Below the pieces are notes generated by a model that did not search any database, had not been told where the DNA came from, and saw only the letters and a program-made list of their open reading frames with translations. Position numbers and translations under genes: made by a program. This document shows, piece by piece, positions 1 to 7,599 of a stretch of 26,054 nt of DNA; positions within the stretch are counted from its first letter, which is position 1, and every line of letters begins with the position of its first letter. The stretch comes from an uncultured Micavibrio sp. (lineage in GTDB: Bacteria > Pseudomonadota > Alphaproteobacteria > Micavibrionales > UBA1664). The DNA lies in contig CALBME010000217.1 in assembly GCA_937896295.1 (NCBI GenBank), forward strand, positions 1 through 26,054. The letters are read 5' to 3'.

Positions 1-1130
1 TCCTGCTTTTTTAAGACCGTTTCGTCAAGATTGGCCTGGTCGATCTGCGGCGCCATTTTCGAAATGCCCGGAAGCATTTTCATCATCGCGCCAAGGCCCC
101 CCATGCCCTTGAGCTGTTGCAGTTGGGCGCGGAAATCTTCGAGGTCGAATTTTCCTTCCTGAAATTTGCGCGCGGCTTCTTCCGCCTTGGCGCGGTCCAT
201 CGTATCGACGGCTTTTTCGACGAGGGAGACGACATCGCCCATGCCCAGAATGCGGCCCGCGATACGGTCGGGGTGAAACACCTCGATCGCGTCCATTTTT
301 TCGCCGGTGCCCAGAAACTTGATCGGCTTGCCGGTGACGGCGCGCATGGACATGGCAGCGCCGCCGCGCGCATCGCCGTCGACGCGGGTCAGGACCGTGC
401 CGGTGATGCCGATGCGCTTGGCGAATTCATCGGCGATGACGACGGCATCCTGACCGGTCATCGCGTCGACAACCAGCAGGGTTTCCGTCGGCTTGGCGAT
501 GTCGCGCACGTCGCTGACTTCGCTCATCAGTTTTTCGTCGATCGCGAGGCGGCCGGCAGTATCCAGGATCAGGACGTCATAGGATTCAAGTTTGGCCGCA
601 TCTTTGGCGCGACGGGCGATATCGATCGGGCTCTGGCCCGCGATGATAGGCAGGGTGGCGACACCGACCTGTTCGCCGATGATGCGCAGCTGGTCCTGTG
701 CGGCGGGGCGCTGGGTGTCGAGCGATGCCAGCAGCACTTTTTTCTTTTGTTTGCTCAGGAATTTCGCAAGCTTGCCCGTGGTGGTGGTTTTACCCGAACC
801 CTGAAGGCCGACCATCATGATGACGGCAGGCGGCGCGACGTCGAGTTTCAGGGCGCTTTCATCCGAAGAGCCCAGCATCGCCACGATCGCATCGTTGACG
901 ATTTTGACCATTTGCTGGGTCGGGGAAACATCCTTGATGATGGCCTGTCCGACGGCATGGTCGCGCACGCGGTCCGTGAACGCCTTGACGACGGGCAGGG
1001 CCACGTCGGCTTCCAGAAGCGCGGTGCGGATTTCGCCTAAGGCCAGTTCAACGTCTTCGGCCTGCAGGCTCTTGCGGCCACGCAGCTTGTCGAACACATT
1101 TCCTAACTTGTCGCTCAGCGATTCAAACAA
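1..1130 (-). CDS. ffh: Signal recognition particle GTPase Ffh (3' end missing)
   Basis: Ffh is the SRP54 protein. It binds 4.5S RNA and the signal sequences of nascent membrane proteins, and docks with FtsY at the inner membrane. About 376 residues are visible: the N domain, then the G domain with the P-loop GLQGSGKTT from about residue 108, DTQRPAA, DTAGRL and TRVDGDARGG, then the start of the M domain (EDFRAQLQQL, GMGGLGAMMKMLPG). The rest of the methionine-rich M domain lies beyond the window edge, so the gene is cut by the window and not broken. The conserved N-terminus MFESLSDKL begins at a TTG codon (1128-1130) with GAGG a few bases upstream; no ATG fits. The gene diverges from dapF. 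FtsY, its receptor, lies 1.5 kb away. Confidence 0.97.
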   Translation of the reverse strand, partial: MFESLSDKLGNVFDKLRGRKSLQAEDVELALGEIRTALLEADVALPVVKAFTDRVRDHAVGQAIIKDVSPTQQMVKIVNDAIVAMLGSSDESALKLDVAPPAVIMMVGLQGSGKTTTTGKLAKFLSKQKKKVLLASLDTQRPAAQDQLRIIGEQVGVATLPIIAGQSPIDIARRAKDAAKLESYDVLILDTAGRLAIDEKLMSEVSDVRDIAKPTETLLVVDAMTGQDAVVIADEFAKRIGITGTVLTRVDGDARGGAAMSMRAVTGKPIKFLGTGEKMDAIEVFHPDRIAGRILGMGDVVSLVEKAVDTMDRAKAEEAARKFQEGKFDLEDFRAQLQQLKGMGGLGAMMKMLPGISKMAPQIDQANLDETVLKKQ

Positions 1131-1274
1131 AACTGACCTCAAACAATTTGGCCGCTGTGAGCGTAAGCGCCGACAGCGGGGTACCTATGGGCACTGAAAA
1201 GATTCAGTGATTCAGGATTTTTCTAAGCGGTTTGTATGGGGGGGCTGGCATAAAGTCAACAAAAGCTTATAGAT
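1131..1274. promoter_or_regulatory. Divergent ffh/dapF intergenic region with two hairpins
   Basis: This spacer must hold the promoters of both divergent genes. Two inverted repeats are visible. The first pairs CCGCTGT (1152-1158) with ACAGCGG (1173-1179), plus an inner GCG/CGC pair closed by TAAG; it would sit in the ffh 5' leader about 20 bases before the start codon. The second pairs CACTGAA (1192-1198) with TTCAGTG (1203-1209) around AAGA. Neither is followed by a T-run, so I do not call them terminators. I could not pick a convincing -35/-10 pair. Confidence 0.4.
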
Positions 1275-2066
1275 ATGACCATGATTGAATTCACGAAAAT
1301 GCATGGCTGTGGCAACGATTTCGTCGTAATTGATGCGCGAAATCAAGATGTTAGCGATTTTTTGAACGATGTGGGTGGTATTTCCGAGGCCTGTGACCGC
1401 CGTTTCGGCATCGGATGCGACCAGCTGATCGTCCTGCAAAAGGCCGACAAGGCCGATATTGAAATGATCATCCGCAACGCCGACGGAAGCCCCGCAGGGA
1501 TGTGTGGTAACGCGGCCCGCTGCGTGGCAGCCGAAGTGATCCGTGAAACCGGTAAAAAGAATATCGACATCAAGGTCGGCGACCGCATCCTGAACGCGAC
1601 CCATAACGGCAGCAACCTGATCACCGTCGACATGGGTAAGCCAGAATTTATGGGTCTGGCCGATCTGAAGGTCGCGCACCTGCCGCAGGCCTTCACGGTC
1701 GATGTCGGCAACCCGCACGCCGTGTTCATCGTACCCAATGCCGATGAGGTCGATATCGTCGAATTCGGCCCCATGGTTGAAAAACACCCGCATTTCCCCA
1801 ATCGCACGAATGTAGAATTTGTATCCCGCGAAAGCGACGATGTTTTGCGCATGCGTGTATGGGAACGCGGCGCCGGAGTCACGCTTGCGTGCGGCTCCGG
1901 TGCGTGCGCCACGGCCTATGCCGCTTTTGAGCAGGGGATCGCCCCGCGCAAAACACGCATCCGTATGGATGGCGGCACGTTGTCCATGGAAATCCGCCAG
2001 GGTGACGGACACATACTGATGTCCGGTCCCGTAGCGCGTGTGTTTAAAGGAACGTTTAAGCTTTAA
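1275..2066 (+). CDS. dapF: Diaminopimelate epimerase DapF
   Basis: DapF interconverts LL- and meso-diaminopimelate, giving the precursor for lysine and for peptidoglycan cross-links. It is a cytoplasmic, cofactor-free epimerase with two catalytic cysteines. The 263-residue protein has the expected length. It opens with FTKMHGCGNDF, has the first catalytic cysteine in GMCGNAARC (Cys77) and the second in TLACGSGACATA (Cys206). Two in-frame ATGs, at 1275 and 1281, could both start it; neither has a clear ribosome binding site, and homologues usually begin near the second. Its stop codon overlaps the stop of the convergent small gene at a TTAA. In many alphaproteobacteria dapF is followed by a methylthiotransferase gene and then ftsY; the methylthiotransferase is absent here. 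Confidence 0.96.
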   Translation: MTMIEFTKMHGCGNDFVVIDARNQDVSDFLNDVGGISEACDRRFGIGCDQLIVLQKADKADIEMIIRNADGSPAGMCGNAARCVAAEVIRETGKKNIDIKVGDRILNATHNGSNLITVDMGKPEFMGLADLKVAHLPQAFTVDVGNPHAVFIVPNADEVDIVEFGPMVEKHPHFPNRTNVEFVSRESDDVLRMRVWERGAGVTLACGSGACATAYAAFEQGIAPRKTRIRMDGGTLSMEIRQGDGHILMSGPVARVFKGTFKL

Positions 2067-2311
2067 TCGGCAGGAACGACGTCTACGCGGTCGAAATCCA
2101 TGATGCCGAACTGAGCCAGCCGCTCGAGACGCCGCACCTGTTCCGACAACTCCAGAAGCAGGCGGTTGTCGTTGGACACGGAATATTCCGATGCCCACCA
2201 CATACGCGTCTTAACAACCAGTACCCTCTCTTCCGACCCGTCAGGAGTGGCGTTGTTCACAATCGACATGTCGTGAACATACGGATGATTTAACAACATG
2301 TTCGCCCCCAT
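2063..2311 (-). CDS. Small hypothetical protein (up to 82 aa)
   Basis: I do not recognise this family. The product is soluble-looking, with a heptad-like stretch LLLELSEQVRRLERLAQ that may form a short coiled coil, and an acidic C-terminus (DFDRVDVVPAD). The start is uncertain. ATG at 2311 has no clear ribosome binding site. ATG at 2299 is preceded by GGGGGCG at a workable distance, so a 78-residue protein is possible. The gene ends tail to tail with dapF, sharing the TTAA that gives both stop codons. It occupies the place between dapF and ftsY where a methylthiotransferase gene is often found. It is supported only by its protein-like composition and its tight fit against dapF. Confidence 0.5.
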   Translation of the reverse strand: MGANMLLNHPYVHDMSIVNNATPDGSEERVLVVKTRMWWASEYSVSNDNRLLLELSEQVRRLERLAQFGIMDFDRVDVVPAD

Positions 2312-2610
2312 TGTTGTTTACGGTTTTCAGGAAGTAGATCTGTAATGTAAGAACACTGACAGCAAAGCCAAGCGGCAGGCCAGTAAAAAGTGGCGGAAAT
2401 GCTGCGTCTGCGTGACGCACAAATTATCATAATCGTAAGTTCGTGCTTAAGCCCATTCAAACTAAAGGGTTTTTTGTTCCAACGTTTTTTTCGCGTATAC
2501 GCCTCCACGGTTCCGCAACATCGCATCGCATGCAGCCCGCGGCTTGCTGCGCCTGTAAACAGGTGGTATCGAAGGCTCGAAGCCCACCTTAAAAGAACTA
2601 GATCAAGGCG
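2312..2610. other. Non-coding gap before ftsY
   Basis: No convincing gene is visible. The region includes a 6-bp hairpin (TGCGTC 2403-2408 with GACGCA 2414-2419), an AT-rich stretch around 2450-2495, and a weak promoter-like pair, TTGTTC (2474-2479) and TATACG (2496-2501) separated by 16 bases, which could drive ftsY. I saw no recognisable remnant of a methylthiotransferase gene, although I could only check by eye. Confidence 0.3.
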
Positions 2611-3789
2611 ATGATTTTCTGGCGCTCTAAAAAGAACGAGAAGGCTGCCGCTGAAGAAAAGCACGGCGACCGCATGGTGCATCACAAATCCGATCCGGAT
2701 CTGGCGCCCGCACAGAATGATGATGACGACATGGCGGTTCCGGCCAAAGACGATCTGCATGTAAGCGAAAGCGCCGCCGTCGATGATCTTGAAACCTCGC
2801 CCGTGCCCGAACATGTCCCAACCGACGACGCGCGCGAGGCAGAAGAGCTGAGCGATCACACCCAGGAAGGTGGCTGGCTCAGCCGCCTGACAGACGGTCT
2901 TTCCCGGTCTACGGCGCGTTTCACGCAAGGCCTGGCCGATGTATTCACCAAATCAAAACTCGATGCGGCTGATCTGAACCATCTGGAAGAATTGCTGATC
3001 ACGGCCGACCTTGGTCCGAAGACGGCGGCCAGAATTGTTGCAGGATTTTCCGAACACAAATTCGATTCCAATGCAGGAACCGACGCGATCAAGGAAGTGC
3101 TTGCGGGGGAAATCGAAAAAATGCTGACGCCGATTGCCGTGCCGCTTGATATTCAAAAACCTGCGCATGGCGGGCCGTTCGTTATTCTGGTCACGGGCGT
3201 GAACGGTGTCGGTAAAACCACCACCATCGGCAAGCTGGGTCACCAGATCCAGCAGCAGGGCCACCGTGTCATGCTGGCCGCCGCCGATACGTTCCGCGCT
3301 GCAGCCGTCGAACAGATCCAGATCTGGGGCCAGCGCCTGCATGTTCCGGTGGTGGCAAAAGATATCGGTGCGGATGCCGCCGCCGTCGCGTTCGAGGCAT
3401 ATGAACGTGCCAAAAAAGAAGGTTATGACGTGCTGGTAGTCGACACAGCCGGCCGGCTGCATAACAAAAACGACCTGATGGCCGAACTGGGTAAAATCGT
3501 GCGTGTCCTGGGCAAGGGCGATAGTGGCGCGCCGCATGCCACGTTACTGGTGCTGGACGCAACGACGGGTCAGAACGCCTTCGCGCAGGTGCAGGCGTTC
3601 AGCGACATCGCCAAAATCACCGGGCTGGTCGTGACCAAGCTGGATGGTTCTGCCAAGGGCGGCGTGGTCGTGGGACTGGCCGATCAGTTTAAACTGCCCG
3701 TCCATGCCGTCGGCGTGGGCGAGGGGCTGGCCGATCTTCAGCCCTTTACCGCGCGGGATTACGCGCGTTCGCTGGTCGGGCTCAATTAA
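2611..3789 (+). CDS. ftsY: Signal recognition particle receptor FtsY
   Basis: FtsY is the membrane-associated receptor that pairs with Ffh, each stimulating the other's GTPase so that ribosomes are handed to the Sec translocon. The 392-residue protein has an acidic, low-complexity A region (about residues 1-90) rich in Asp, Glu and Lys, as in other long FtsY proteins. The NG domain follows: P-loop GVNGVGKTT from about residue 196, DTFRAAAVEQ, DTAGRLHNK from about 278, and TKLDGSAKGG from about 342. An AAGG lies just upstream of the ATG. Its TAA stop overlaps the stop of the convergent membrane-protein gene at a TTAA, as at dapF. Confidence 0.97.
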   Translation: MIFWRSKKNEKAAAEEKHGDRMVHHKSDPDLAPAQNDDDDMAVPAKDDLHVSESAAVDDLETSPVPEHVPTDDAREAEELSDHTQEGGWLSRLTDGLSRSTARFTQGLADVFTKSKLDAADLNHLEELLITADLGPKTAARIVAGFSEHKFDSNAGTDAIKEVLAGEIEKMLTPIAVPLDIQKPAHGGPFVILVTGVNGVGKTTTIGKLGHQIQQQGHRVMLAAADTFRAAAVEQIQIWGQRLHVPVVAKDIGADAAAVAFEAYERAKKEGYDVLVVDTAGRLHNKNDLMAELGKIVRVLGKGDSGAPHATLLVLDATTGQNAFAQVQAFSDIAKITGLVVTKLDGSAKGGVVVGLADQFKLPVHAVGVGEGLADLQPFTARDYARSLVGLN

Positions 3790-4373
3790 GACGGTTTCGG
3801 ATCGGCGTGGCCGTTGGCGCGCGCCTTTTTGAGAAGCTTTTTGCACCGCCTGTGCAGCGCAAGGCTGCGCGCGAAACCCGGTATGCTGACCAGCGTGGGC
3901 ATTAATGAAAACGCCGTGATGTTCCACCCCGCAGCGGCGGCGGTCACGGCCCCGGCCGGAATACTGGCCGCAAGGCGAAAACCGCTTTCAATCACTTCGT
4001 TGCCGCACCGTATGCGCAAGTCGCGGATATGGTCCAGAAACCCGTCCGACCGGTCATCCGGAAAGTTTTTTTGTGCCGATGGGTGAATCCCTTGGGGAGC
4101 AGCTTTCTCGTGGAAGATTTCACACATATCGATTTCAAGCTTGCGCCCGACCCATCCTGCACCCGCGATGAAGACGATGCTGCTGACAGTGATCAGTGTT
4201 TCGGCCCAGATCGGCAGGCTGTGCGTCTGGACGATGCCAAACCCCGTCAGCACGGCGATGCCGAAAAGCGCGGCGCGTACCGAAACGGATTCAAATGCGC
4301 TGCGCAGCCTGCCTGCGCGCCATGGTGTGCCGTCGATACGGATAAGATCGGGTTTTTTTGTCTGGTCCTGCAT
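3786..4373 (-). CDS. Putative membrane protein, paralogue A of a tandem pair
   Basis: The family is unknown to me. The 195-residue protein has two hydrophobic hairpins. The first is at about residues 33-75 (around VRAALFGIAVLTGFGI and LITVSSIVFIAGAGWVG). The second is at about residues 130-170, around the Ala-rich SIPAGAVTAAAAGWNI. A soluble, charged loop of about 55 residues separates them. It is clearly related to the upstream gene at 4410-5045: both have IR-x-DGT-x-W-x-AG-x-L, then F-x-S-x-x-VR before the first hairpin, and both have RC-x-KLL-x-K after the last one. The C-terminus is basic. Only 36 bases separate it from its paralogue, so the two probably form one transcript. No signal peptide, enzyme motif or known domain is visible. 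Confidence 0.75.
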   Translation of the reverse strand: MQDQTKKPDLIRIDGTPWRAGRLRSAFESVSVRAALFGIAVLTGFGIVQTHSLPIWAETLITVSSIVFIAGAGWVGRKLEIDMCEIFHEKAAPQGIHPSAQKNFPDDRSDGFLDHIRDLRIRCGNEVIESGFRLAASIPAGAVTAAAAGWNITAFSLMPTLVSIPGFARSLALHRRCKKLLKKARANGHADPKPS

Positions 4374-4409
4374 CGGTGATAAACGTACAGGCGGTACGGA
4401 ATGTTCCGT

Positions 4410-5045
4410 TTAGAAAAACCCCGGTTTCGCGTTCGCGGGCGCAGTAGAACGCTGACGTTCAGGTTCCGGGGGCGGGTTCGCGGCAAAACGATAGATGTGA
4501 TCTTTGTGAAGTAGCTTGTCGCATCGTTTGATGAGAAGGGCGTCGCGTACAAAAAGCGGCGCCATCGCAAGAATGGGAAAGAATGCGATCGGGGACAGAC
4601 CCGCAACCGCCCCGAATACAACGCTCATGCCCGCGCTGACCGGCAGAACTTTTTGCAGGCTGTGCCCGGCGTTCCTGCGTACCCGCGCGACATCTTGGAG
4701 CAGGGCGGGCTCGTTCTTGGGCGGGAAGGCGCGGCCCTCGGTGTCGATGGCATAACCGTTAAAGCTGTTCCAGAACGCCGCCGGCGAGGTGATGCTTTGA
4801 TCCAGGGTCCGTGCATGAAGGCCGCATATGCCGATGAACGCCATGTTCACGCCCAGGATAAATATGTCGGTTGCATCGGCCAAGCCATGCAGCAGATGAA
4901 GTCCGGTCATGGTCGCCATGCTGGTCGCCGTAGTGCGCACGGCGGCGGACTGGAAATGCGCGCTCAAACCGCCCGCATGCCAGCCTGTGCCGTCGAGCCG
5001 GATATACCGCTCATGCTGTTTTTCAAAGAGGGCGCGCAGGTTCAT
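4410..5045 (-). CDS. Putative membrane protein, paralogue B of a tandem pair
   Basis: This is the upstream member of the pair and is 211 residues from the start chosen here. I took the ATG at 5043-5045 (MNLRALFEKQHERYIRLDG). The longer frame back to 5171 would overlap the divergent amn gene, and its first 42 residues have no counterpart in paralogue A. The layout matches its partner: a short charged N-terminus with IRLDGTGWHAGGL, a hydrophobic hairpin (TSMATMTGLHLL... and IFILGVNMAFIGICGL), a central soluble loop, a second hairpin (SAGMSVVFGAVAGLSPIAFFPILA), then KRCDKLLHK. The C-terminal tail is rich in Pro, Glu and Arg. No good ribosome binding site precedes this ATG. Function unknown. Confidence 0.72.
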   Translation of the reverse strand: MNLRALFEKQHERYIRLDGTGWHAGGLSAHFQSAAVRTTATSMATMTGLHLLHGLADATDIFILGVNMAFIGICGLHARTLDQSITSPAAFWNSFNGYAIDTEGRAFPPKNEPALLQDVARVRRNAGHSLQKVLPVSAGMSVVFGAVAGLSPIAFFPILAMAPLFVRDALLIKRCDKLLHKDHIYRFAANPPPEPERQRSTAPANAKPGFF

Positions 5046-5140
5046 GGGGCGGATATACCAATCCGCGACACCATGTGTCAAATTATGTAAAGGTATCAAG
5101 CCGTTAATGCGACGGTAACGAAAATCGTGTACAGTAAAGC

Positions 5141-6655
5141 ATGGTAAGTATTCCCAAATTATTCCCTCCACGCATGTTCAATGACGCCGACGAAGCCCTT
5201 GCGGCCATCGCCGAAATCTATGATGGCGGCGTCGCCTATCTGCGCCAGAACTTTCAGGCCTTTTCCAAGGGGCAGGTGCCCACGGGACGTGTAACGGCCT
5301 ATTACCCCCAGATGAAGATCGAGGTGATGGCATCGCGCCGCGCCGACCAGCGTCTGGCCTATGGTTTTGTCGGCCAGCCGGGGTCCTATGCGCTGACCCT
5401 GACTCGCCCGGACATCTTCAGCAATTACTACCGCGAGCAGATGAAGCACCTGCTCAAGAACCACGGCGCGATGATTGAAATCTCGGTCAGTGATACGCCC
5501 ATCCCCATTCATTTCGCACTGGGCGAAAACTTCCACGTCGAAAAAGACCTGACGCCCGAACTGCTGAGCCAGGTGCCGCTGTGCTTTGACCAGCCGGATC
5601 TGACGCATCTTGATGACACCATCGCGAACGGCACGTATCGCCTGAAGGAGGGGGAGCCTGCGCCGCTGGGCCTGTTTCCCGCGCCGCGCACCGATCTTTC
5701 GCTTCTGCGCCTGCGTCATTACACCGGCACGTCGGCACGTCACTTCCAGAACTACGTCATCTTTACGAACTATCAGTTCTATATCGATGAATTCATGCGC
5801 ATCTGCCATGACCTGATGAGCAACGTCCTCGATCCGAAGCTGGAGGGCGAGCAGGGTGAGTATATTTCCTTCGTCGAACCCGGCGATGTCGTGACACTCA
5901 ATAAAAATACAGCCGGTGAAAATCCCGATGCCAGATGGCCCGTGGGGCAGCCGCCGCCGCGCCTGCCGCAGATGCCGGCCTATCATCTGAAACGCGCCGA
6001 CGGCTCCGGCATTACCATGATCAACATCGGTGTCGGCCCGTCCAACGCCAAGACCATCACGGACCACGTGGCCGTCTTGCGCCCGCATGCATGGCTGATG
6101 CTGGGTCACTGCGCGGGCCTGCGCAATTCGCAGTCGCTGGGCGATTACGCGCTGGCGCACGCCTATCTGCGCCTCGATCACGTGCTTGATAAGGACTTGC
6201 CACCCGCCATTCCGCTGCCCGCGCTTGCTGAAATCCAGCAGGCGCTCGAACAGGCGGTGGGCGATGTCACCGGCCTGAAAGGCTACGACCTCAAGAAAAT
6301 CATGCGTACCGGTACGGTCGCCACCATTGATGACCGTAACTGGGAAATGCAGCCGTCGATCGAGCAGAATTTACCGCTGAGCATGAGCCGCGCCATAGCA
6401 CTGGATATGGAATCCGGCACCATCGCTGCCAACGGGTATCGTTTCCGCGTGCCATACGGAACATTGCTGTGCATTTCGGACAAGCCGCTGCACGGTCAGC
6501 TGAAACTGCCGGGCATGGCCGATGCCTTTTACCGCAATCGTGTGAACCAGCACCTGCAGATCGGTTTGCTGGCCATGGCGATCCTGCGCGGGGTGGGCCC
6601 CGAAAAACTGCACAGCCGCAAGCTGCGCTCTTTCAACGAAGTCGCGTTCCAGTAA
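5141..6655 (+). CDS. amn: AMP nucleosidase
   Basis: Amn hydrolyses AMP to adenine and ribose 5-phosphate in the cytoplasm, which helps control purine pools. The 504-residue product has the two-domain structure of the family: an N-terminal AMP nucleosidase domain (about 1-180; for example GRVTAYYPQMKIEVMASRR and YGFVGQPGSYALTLTRPD) and a C-terminal nucleoside-phosphorylase-like domain. In the latter I see MINIGVGPSNAKTITDHVAV, MLGHCAGLRNSQSLGDYALA and the purine/ribose site segment ALDMESGTIAANGYR. The ATG lies 95 bases from the divergent membrane-protein start, with only a weak ribosome binding site. The length is normal and the frame is intact. It is not in an operon with other purine genes here. 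Confidence 0.95.
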   Translation: MVSIPKLFPPRMFNDADEALAAIAEIYDGGVAYLRQNFQAFSKGQVPTGRVTAYYPQMKIEVMASRRADQRLAYGFVGQPGSYALTLTRPDIFSNYYREQMKHLLKNHGAMIEISVSDTPIPIHFALGENFHVEKDLTPELLSQVPLCFDQPDLTHLDDTIANGTYRLKEGEPAPLGLFPAPRTDLSLLRLRHYTGTSARHFQNYVIFTNYQFYIDEFMRICHDLMSNVLDPKLEGEQGEYISFVEPGDVVTLNKNTAGENPDARWPVGQPPPRLPQMPAYHLKRADGSGITMINIGVGPSNAKTITDHVAVLRPHAWLMLGHCAGLRNSQSLGDYALAHAYLRLDHVLDKDLPPAIPLPALAEIQQALEQAVGDVTGLKGYDLKKIMRTGTVATIDDRNWEMQPSIEQNLPLSMSRAIALDMESGTIAANGYRFRVPYGTLLCISDKPLHGQLKLPGMADAFYRNRVNQHLQIGLLAMAILRGVGPEKLHSRKLRSFNEVAFQ

Positions 6656-6672
6656 TCAGGAAATTTTGAAAA

Positions 6673-7200
6673 TCAGCCCTGGCCGCCCGTGTCCATCAGG
6701 GCGAGGCCCAGCGGCGCGAGCTTGTTGTCGTTATCGAACAGGCGCGGGAAGTCGGACAGGTCCTTAGCCGCCGCCATCAGCGAAAAGGCGGGGGCGTACT
6801 GATCGCAGGAACGCGCGGCAATGTCCGTCATTTCTTCGATGACATCGTTATCGGCGGCGGCGATGTTGCCGTGGAACAGCATGGTGTAACGGAAGCACGG
6901 ATAACCGTCTTCGGTGATTTCGAAATGTCCCAGCCACTGGCGGCGGTTGATATGCATGATGACCGGGGCCGCGACATCGCGCACCAGTTCGGGCAATTGC
7001 ATGTTGAGGGCGCAGGAACACAAAAGCGCCTCGTCCTCTTCGTTCCAGAACAGTTCGAAAGAATAACCGTCGATTTCAACCGCGAGCGATTCCGCATCCA
7101 GTCTCTGGAAGCGGGCTTTGCGGCTTTTTAAAAAGCGCTCATAGCTGTCCAGCGGGTTGAAACTCCCGTCATGGACATCTTTGGCGGCGGCATCTTTCAT
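6673..7200 (-). CDS. YbjN domain-containing protein
   Basis: This 175-residue cytoplasmic protein resembles the YbjN family of small alpha/beta proteins, likened to type III secretion chaperones, whose biochemical role is unsettled. The assignment rests on the pattern FQRLDAESLAVEIDGYSFELFW, then LPELVRDVAAPVIMHINRRQWLGHFEI and the ED-rich C-terminal helices, together with its position. It follows ubiK with an ATGA overlap (7197-7200), so translation is probably coupled. In many alphaproteobacteria a YbjN gene lies between ubiK and proC; here proC is 11.5 kb away. No membrane segment or signal peptide is visible. Confidence 0.75.
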   Translation of the reverse strand: MKDAAAKDVHDGSFNPLDSYERFLKSRKARFQRLDAESLAVEIDGYSFELFWNEEDEALLCSCALNMQLPELVRDVAAPVIMHINRRQWLGHFEITEDGYPCFRYTMLFHGNIAAADNDVIEEMTDIAARSCDQYAPAFSLMAAAKDLSDFPRLFDNDNKLAPLGLALMDTGGQG

Positions 7201-7472
7201 TTGCGGGCTTTTTTCTTCTTGGCGGGGGCTTTTTTCGGGGCGACCTTGGTTTTTGTCCTGGCCGGTGCCTTGGCGGGTTTCAGCATGGCTTCCAGCGCAT
7301 CAAGGCGCGCCTCGATACGGGCCAGGTCGTCGCGCGTCACAAGATCGATGCGTTCGGCCGCCATTTTCATGCGGTCGCGCATGTCGCCGCGCACCTGGTC
7401 GCGGATGTCCGAGATCAGCCCGGCCGCGCCGCCCATCATACCTGCCAGATCGTCGATGATTTTCTCACGCAT
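7197..7472 (-). CDS. ubiK: UbiK-like accessory factor (BMFP domain)
   Basis: UbiK-family proteins are short, mostly helical proteins with a C-terminal coiled coil. In enterobacteria UbiK assists the ubiquinone biosynthesis complex. The 91-residue product begins MREKIIDDLAGMMGGAAG, followed by an amphipathic helix, and then the diagnostic segment VTRDDLARIEARLDALE. After that comes a 25-residue Lys/Ala/Pro tail (residues 66-91), longer and more basic than in enterobacterial UbiK. The ATG at 7470-7472 was chosen because AAAGG lies 9 bases upstream and the longer frame back to 7694 reads through a terminator hairpin. It overlaps the ybjN start by four bases. Confidence 0.82.
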   Translation of the reverse strand: MREKIIDDLAGMMGGAAGLISDIRDQVRGDMRDRMKMAAERIDLVTRDDLARIEARLDALEAMLKPAKAPARTKTKVAPKKAPAKKKKARK

Positions 7473-7533
7473 GTTCTGAAACCTTTCGTAAGGCGCATGA
7501 ATTAGCACCCTGCCTTGGAAAATACAAAGAAAA

Positions 7534-7559
7534 AGGACAGTCCGGTGAAGGACTGTCCT
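7534..7559 (-). terminator. Rho-independent terminator of the 102-aa gene
   Basis: AGGACAGTCC (7534-7543) pairs perfectly over 10 bp with GGACTGTCCT (7550-7559) around a six-base loop. Read on the minus strand it is followed by TTTTTCTTTG, and it lies 40 bases past the stop codon of the gene at 7600-7908. It separates that gene from ubiK. Read on the plus strand it is followed only by CTTTCTT. Confidence 0.85.
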
Positions 7560-7599
7560 CTTTCTTACCATCCTCCGCCAAGGGAGGGAGTGGGTAATT

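Noticed and set aside
117..1040. Long plus-strand open frame opposite ffh (307 codons)
   Set aside because: It is antisense to a well-conserved gene and its translation has no recognisable motif; GC-rich coding DNA opens such frames.
1275..1292. ATGACCATGATTGAATTC resembles the start of vector lacZ-alpha
   Set aside because: The frame continues directly into a canonical DapF N-terminus (IEFTKMHGCGNDF) and the surrounding DNA is chromosomal, so this is coincidence and not vector.
4410..5171. Longer start for paralogue B at 5171
   Set aside because: It overlaps the divergent amn start by 31 bases and adds 42 residues with no counterpart in its paralogue.
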